A DNA stretch of 64,000 nucleotides from Vibrio aquaticus (GTDB lineage Bacteria; Pseudomonadota; Gammaproteobacteria; Enterobacterales; Vibrionaceae). A program made the translations under genes and the position numbers. The notes under the pieces are model-generated. The model was not told where the DNA came from. It did no database searches and saw nothing but the letters and a program-made list of their open reading frames with translations. The stretch lies in the NCBI RefSeq assembly GCF_003970385.1, contig NZ_RXZH01000004.1, positions 62,001 to 126,000 on the forward strand, written 5' to 3'. This document shows, one piece after another, positions 59,981 to 64,000 of this stretch. How positions within the stretch are numbered: the first letter of the stretch is position 1; every line of letters starts with the position of its first letter.

Positions 59981-61258
59981 ATGGATCTCGCTTTCGATCG
60001 CCGTCATATCTGGCATCCTTACACTTCAACACTGACACCTCTGACCTGCTATCCAGTGAGCTCTGCTAAGGGTGTAATGCTTGAATTAGAGGACGGTAAG
60101 CAACTTGTCGATGGCATGTCCTCTTGGTGGTCAGCGATTCACGGCTATAATCATCCGCAGTTAAATGCGGCAGCTCATAGCCAGATTGATAAGGTATCGC
60201 ACGTCATGTTTGGTGGTATTACCCATGAGCCAGCGATCAATTTGTGTAAGAAGTTACTCGCGTTAGCACCAGATAACCTGCAGCATGTGTTCTTGGCCGA
60301 CTCTGGTTCGGTCGCCGTTGAAGTCAGCTTGAAGATGGCGCTGCAATATTGGCACGCAAAGGGGCAACCAAGGTCTAAGTTTCTAACGCTAAGAGACGGT
60401 TATCATGGCGATACGTTCGCAGCGATGTCCGTGACCGACCCTGACAATTCAATGCACTCTTTATATAAGGGCTTTCTACCTGAGCACATCTTTGCCAAGT
60501 CTCCGCAAACTGGGTATTGGCAAGAGTGGGATGAGTCTGACCTTGATGACTTTAAAGAGAAGCTTACTCAACATCATAAAGAGATAGCCGCGGTGATCTT
60601 AGAGCCGATTGTTCAAGGGGCTGGCGGTATGCGCATTTACCACCCTAGCTTTCTAAAAGGCGTGCGTGATCTGTGTGATCAATTTGGTGTGCTGTTGATC
60701 CTGGATGAAATTGCCACTGGATTTGGACGTACCGGAAAGATGTTCGCCTGCGAGCATGCTGAGATTCAGCCTGATATTTTGTGTGTTGGCAAAGCTTTGA
60801 CTGGCGGTTATATGACGCTCTCAGCTACGCTAGCATCAAGCGAAGTGGCGCATACTGTCTGTGGCGGAGAAGCTGGCTGCTTTATGCATGGTCCAACCTT
60901 TATGGGTAACCCGCTCGCCTGTGCAGTAGCGACGGCGAGTATGGAACTACTAGAAACGAATCAGTGGAAACAGCAGACATCGCAGATTGAAACTTTATTT
61001 GCTGAGCTGCTACCTAAATTGAAAAAGCATGACTTAATTGAGGATGTTCGTTGGTTAGGCGCCATTGGCGTAGTAGAAGCGAAAATACCCGTTGATATGG
61101 AAGCGATTCAAGCCCACTTTGTTGAGCAAGGGGTATGGATTCGCCCATTCGGCAAACTGATCTATATGATGCCACCGTTTATCAGTGAGGCCAAACATAT
61201 AGAAAAGCTCGTAAACGCTATAGGAACTGCCCTTGCCGATCCTAACTGTTTCCAATAG
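59981..61258 (+). CDS. bioA: Adenosylmethionine-8-amino-7-oxononanoate aminotransferase
   Basis: 425 codons from the ATG at 59981, with CAGGAA upstream; the TTG two codons earlier is less likely. It has RRHIWHPYTS at the start, SSWWSAIHGYNHP, VILEPIVQGAGGMR and the PLP lysine in LCVGKALTGGYMTL. It converts KAPA to DAPA with SAM as amino donor. Divergent from bioBFCD with a shared operator. Confidence 0.97.
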   Translation: MDLAFDRRHIWHPYTSTLTPLTCYPVSSAKGVMLELEDGKQLVDGMSSWWSAIHGYNHPQLNAAAHSQIDKVSHVMFGGITHEPAINLCKKLLALAPDNLQHVFLADSGSVAVEVSLKMALQYWHAKGQPRSKFLTLRDGYHGDTFAAMSVTDPDNSMHSLYKGFLPEHIFAKSPQTGYWQEWDESDLDDFKEKLTQHHKEIAAVILEPIVQGAGGMRIYHPSFLKGVRDLCDQFGVLLILDEIATGFGRTGKMFACEHAEIQPDILCVGKALTGGYMTLSATLASSEVAHTVCGGEAGCFMHGPTFMGNPLACAVATASMELLETNQWKQQTSQIETLFAELLPKLKKHDLIEDVRWLGAIGVVEAKIPVDMEAIQAHFVEQGVWIRPFGKLIYMMPPFISEAKHIEKLVNAIGTALADPNCFQ

Positions 61259-61282
61259 TGATTATTATCAATCAAATAGTAA

Positions 61283-61308
61283 AAAGGCTTCCTCAATTGG
61301 AAGCCTTT
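61283..61308. terminator. Bidirectional terminator between bioA and the YccT-family gene
   Basis: A 10-bp perfect stem AAAGGCTTCC/GGAAGCCTTT with a 6-nt loop, T-rich on both ends. Confidence 0.9.
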
Positions 61309-61329
61309 CTTGTTTGCGCGCTGCAATAA

Positions 61330-61977
61330 TTACTCTTGGTCAATCATCCAACGGCGGAATTCTTTGCGATCTTCCTTAGAAGATTTTAGGTACCAAGCTT
61401 TAAGTTGGTCTAGGTTGCTAGTATCAAGTTGAACAACCGTTTTTTCGCCCGTTTCAGCGACTTCGACAACTGTCGCATTCGCATCTTGCGCTGTCGCTGC
61501 TAGGGCCGCACCAGAGCCAACAACTAGGCCACGCTTTTCGTTATGCTCACGAACAAGCTTTGGCATGTCGTAGTAAGGGAAGATGCCGTCACCACGGTCT
61601 AACACTTCTTGAGTGTACTCGATGGCTTGACCAGATTCAGTTTCAACTTTCCATTCAGGATCTTTTTTAAAGTGTGTATTAGCTTGGCTATAGCTAAATA
61701 GCTTGGGTCCACTAATTGTTAAATCGGCATCGGGAGCGTCCAAATTTACCACGTATGGCGCAGAGTCGTAGACTCGATCTTTACCACTGTCTTTTAACTT
61801 CTTTGTATATTTAACAACCAGTTGGACTAAACCCGGTTGAATATCGACAGATTCACGCTTCTCTTCAACCTTTACACCATCAATAAACAATATCTCTAAA
61901 TCATTTTTAGGCTCAATTGTTGCTGCGGTCGCTGAAGTAACGAATAACATCGTGACTAGAGATAGATATCTTTTCAT
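61330..61977 (-). CDS. YccT-family (DUF2057) secreted protein
   Basis: 215 codons with a signal peptide (LSLVTMLFVTSATA). The mature protein matches the DUF2057/UPF0319 pattern: LEILFIDGVKVEEKR, PGLVQLVVKYTKKL, and the closing LDQLKAWYLKSSKEDRKEFRRWMI. It is periplasmic; the function of the family is not settled. It lies between the porin gene and bioA. It may be a separate transcript, since the porin's terminator intervenes. Confidence 0.88.
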   Translation of the reverse strand: MKRYLSLVTMLFVTSATAATIEPKNDLEILFIDGVKVEEKRESVDIQPGLVQLVVKYTKKLKDSGKDRVYDSAPYVVNLDAPDADLTISGPKLFSYSQANTHFKKDPEWKVETESGQAIEYTQEVLDRGDGIFPYYDMPKLVREHNEKRGLVVGSGAALAATAQDANATVVEVAETGEKTVVQLDTSNLDQLKAWYLKSSKEDRKEFRRWMIDQE

Positions 61978-62005
61978 AGTGAAATCCTGAAAATTTTAAT
62001 TAAAA

Positions 62006-62027
62006 AAGCCACCCAAAAGGGTGGCTT
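62006..62027 (-). terminator. Porin gene terminator
   Basis: A 9-bp perfect stem AAGCCACCC/GGGTGGCTT with an AAAA loop, followed on the minus strand by TTTTTTAATT. Confidence 0.92.
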
Positions 62028-62051
62028 CTATGATAGCTAATTCAACTAAGA

Positions 62052-63092
62052 TTAGAAGTAAGCTTTAACACCAACAGCGAAACCGATGTCGTTCTTCTGG
62101 TAATCAGAAGTAGTTGGAGTCGCTACAACACCTTTAGCTGGGTCTAGTGTGTAAGAGTTTGTAGTAGTACCAGTGTAACCGTCATCACCACCAACTTCAG
62201 CGTATAGAGTCGTGTTAGGAGCAATTGCGTAGCCAGCATTGATGTACCAAGCGTTCATATCTTTCTCGTTGATTTGATCACCGTTTACGTCTGTGCCGTA
62301 TAGGTTAGCATTGCTGCTAGACAAAGAGTAACCAGCTGCAAATGTTACTTTCTCCATAGAGTAAGTAGCAGCAAGAGCGATTGTGTCAGTATCAGTCTTA
62401 GAACCAGTTGCAGGCTTAGCGATCATGTCGTAGTAAGCTACTGCTAGTTCAACGTTTTCGATACCAGAGTACTTAGCTTGTGCAGACCAAAGAGTTTCTT
62501 CGATGTTACCAGCAACAGTACCTTGACCGTAGAATGCGATTAGGTCGAAATCTGCAACACGGTAGCCTAGCTTACCATCTACGTATGTAGAGCTGTCTTG
62601 AAGACCAGTGTTACCGTTCATGTCTTGAGCTGCTGCAAGAGTAGCGTGGAACGTACCGTTGTCGAAGTCGTAACGAGCGATTTCGTCAGCACAGTAAACT
62701 TCTGAATCTTCGAAGAATGTAGTTAGACCGAACTGGTAGTCTGAACCAATACCAGCGTCATCTAGAGCTGTACAAGTACGACCGAATTTTAGAGAGCCGT
62801 AGTTGTCAGAGTAAACTGCAACGTAAGCATCACCTTCAGACTGACCTACGTCAGTGAACTGCCAGAAACCACCAACTTGGAAGCTGTCGTTTACTGCGTA
62901 ACGTACGTCGAAGTCTAGGTCAGCATCTTGAATTTCTTGAACTGGGTTTGAATCTTTAGCTTTACCTTGTACGTAAACAACTTCGATGTCACCACCCATG
63001 TTTACTGTAACGCCGTCTTGGTTGTAAATTTCAAAACCAGCTTGTGCTGATGCTGCTGCTAGAACTGAAAGAGCTACTAGAGTCTTTTTCAT
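62052..63092 (-). CDS. OmpT/OmpU-type general porin
   Basis: 346 codons with signal peptide MKKTLVALSVLAAASAQA. The mature barrel has GFEIYNQDGVTVNMGGDIEVVY, GSLKFGRTCTALDD and a C-terminal KNDIGFAVGVKAYF with a terminal Phe, as in vibrio porins. There are many acidic residues. From memory, the porin gene next to dinG in V. cholerae is ompT, a CRP- and ToxR-controlled porin; orthology here is by position and family only. Codon bias is extreme, suggesting very high expression. Confidence 0.88.
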   Translation of the reverse strand: MKKTLVALSVLAAASAQAGFEIYNQDGVTVNMGGDIEVVYVQGKAKDSNPVQEIQDADLDFDVRYAVNDSFQVGGFWQFTDVGQSEGDAYVAVYSDNYGSLKFGRTCTALDDAGIGSDYQFGLTTFFEDSEVYCADEIARYDFDNGTFHATLAAAQDMNGNTGLQDSSTYVDGKLGYRVADFDLIAFYGQGTVAGNIEETLWSAQAKYSGIENVELAVAYYDMIAKPATGSKTDTDTIALAATYSMEKVTFAAGYSLSSSNANLYGTDVNGDQINEKDMNAWYINAGYAIAPNTTLYAEVGGDDGYTGTTTNSYTLDPAKGVVATPTTSDYQKNDIGFAVGVKAYF

Positions 63093-63608
63093 AATAATCC
63101 ACTGCCTTTTCTATAGAATGGGAGATCCTTGCCCGGTTCCCTTTATGTTTTTTGATGATGACTCCAACCTCTTCTGGGTTAGATATCATCGCCACTAAAT
63201 TTCGGGGTCTAGATTGCAAAAGATTATTCGGACTGTCAAATGTTCTAAAAGATTTTGCTAAAAAAACATAAAAACCAAGCAAAACAATGATTTGCACAAT
63301 TTCACGCACAAAATACGAGCAAGTTCATACTCCGTACGGAACTAATTATATTATTATCACGATCAAATAATTTAGAGCATTGCTCTGGTTTTTGGGATAA
63401 ATAAGTCATCACACAGAATTTTACACTTAACAACATTGCCGGGCGGGGTTATATATTTTTTACATTTAGAATTAATTGTAAGTTCCTGATGGTTCAGTTT
63501 TTTTTTGTGAACAAGATCCACATTTGGTGAATAAGGATTCTATTTCGTGAACTAAGTAGTGTTTAGCAAAGTGTGCTATGATGCGGCACTCGCTACATAG
63601 GTCACAGT
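63093..63608. other. Divergent control region between the porin and dinG
   Basis: 516 bp. It holds a long 5' leader for the porin mRNA and both promoters. A TTGACA (minus, 63234-63239) is a candidate porin -35, though the -10 is weak. TGTGA at 63506-63510 starts a partial CRP-like site whose right half is shifted by one base. An AT-rich block (63340-63400) is visible. I see no LexA box in front of dinG. Confidence 0.5.
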
Positions 63609-64000
63609 ATGATTACCAGTAAAATCCAGCAATCTATCCGCCACAGTTATCAAAACCTCCAATCACAGCTCGAAAACTTTGTACCTCGTCGAGCGCAGAA
63701 TTATCTCGTTGCGGAAATCGCCAAGACACTTTGTGGTGACTATCACAAATCTAACCGTATGATTGTGGCTGAAGCCGGAACTGGTATCGGTAAGTCCCTC
63801 TCCTATTTAATGGCGGTTATTCCTGTTGCTGTGCTCAATAATCGTAAAGTGGTGATCTCTACAGCAACCGTGGCGCTTCAAGAACAGCTCGTGAATAAAG
63901 ATCTCCCTCTATATAGAAGGCTGACTGATCGAGAGTTCTCTTTTATCTTAGCGAAAGGGCGTCAACGCTATTGCTGTGCAGAGAAACTTGCTTCCGCTAG
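63609..64000 (+). CDS. dinG: ATP-dependent helicase DinG, N-terminal part (cut by window edge)
   Basis: About 130 N-terminal codons. The start is MITSKIQQSIRHSYQNLQ, followed by RRAQNYLVAEIAKTL, Walker A AEAGTGIGKSLSYLM near residues 57-71 and ISTATVALQEQLV. KGRQRYCCAEKLAS near the end contains the first Cys of the iron-sulfur cluster domain. DinG unwinds R-loops and D-loops as an XPD-like SF2 helicase. Confidence 0.93.
   Translation, partial: MITSKIQQSIRHSYQNLQSQLENFVPRRAQNYLVAEIAKTLCGDYHKSNRMIVAEAGTGIGKSLSYLMAVIPVAVLNNRKVVISTATVALQEQLVNKDLPLYRRLTDREFSFILAKGRQRYCCAEKLASA

Noticed and set aside
63506..63528. Possible CRP site upstream of the porin gene (TGTGA followed by CCACA)
   Set aside because: The half sites are one base out of the usual TGTGA-N6-TCACA spacing, and the match is too weak to list as a feature.

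Overview
The window reads as a piece of a Vibrio main chromosome. The evidence is the gene content and order: vexIJK-psp-sap, a complete hisGDCBHAF(IE) operon with a His-rich leader, hns-gsk-mnmA-hflD-purB, a cfa/DUF1365/DUF2878/DUF3833 operon, htpX, the divergent bioA/bioBFCD pair, and a Vibrio-type porin divergent from dinG. Nearly all genes look like native core genes. No rRNA, tRNA, IS element, prophage or CRISPR array was seen.

Layout. 1-1697 (minus): the start of a tad/flp pilus locus (flp, prepilin peptidase, cpaB/rcpC, 5' end of the secretin gene). 2124-5449 (minus): an RNA methyltransferase-like gene, an RluA-type pseudouridine synthase and a chemoreceptor. 5685-9321 (plus): a tight operon of an outer-membrane barrel protein, a PstS-like periplasmic protein and a membrane GGDEF protein, then a small secreted chitin-binding-type protein whose start codon seems damaged. 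9434-14586: an NSS-family transporter, cardiolipin synthase, metC and tag. 14672-20672: tripartite RND pump vexIJK and pspBC. 20746-28779: pspA and divergent pspF, then sapABCDF plus a DUF2927 gene. 28856-32437: a DUF2750 protein, Mn-dependent pyrophosphatase, a solitary amino-acid-type binding protein, and a putative manganese exporter with Fur-like boxes.

32550-39912 (minus): the histidine operon with leader peptide hisL (five consecutive His codons) and an attenuator. 40080-42521: an NhaC-family antiporter behind a clear lysine riboswitch. 42522-48309: hns, gsk, a small unknown gene, mnmA, hflD and purB. Downstream of purB lie a 7-bp tandem repeat and a roughly 100-bp inverted repeat. 48557-54589 (minus): an eight-gene lipid/redox operon around cfa, preceded by a cluster of TTGTACA-type boxes suggesting a LitR/CarH-like MerR regulator encoded elsewhere. 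54776-64000: htpX, a small ORF, the bio genes around a BirA-type operator, a YccT-family protein, an OmpT/OmpU-type porin, and the 5' end of dinG.

Several loci concern the cell envelope and its stress: Psp, Sap, RND efflux, cardiolipin synthase, Cfa, HtpX and porins. Regulation visible in the DNA includes a sigma-54 promoter before pspA, the his attenuator, the lysine riboswitch, the bio operator and the TTGTACA cluster. The least described pieces are the barrel/PstS-like/GGDEF operon, the broken-start CBM14 gene, the TTGTACA-controlled cfa operon and the inverted repeat after purB.
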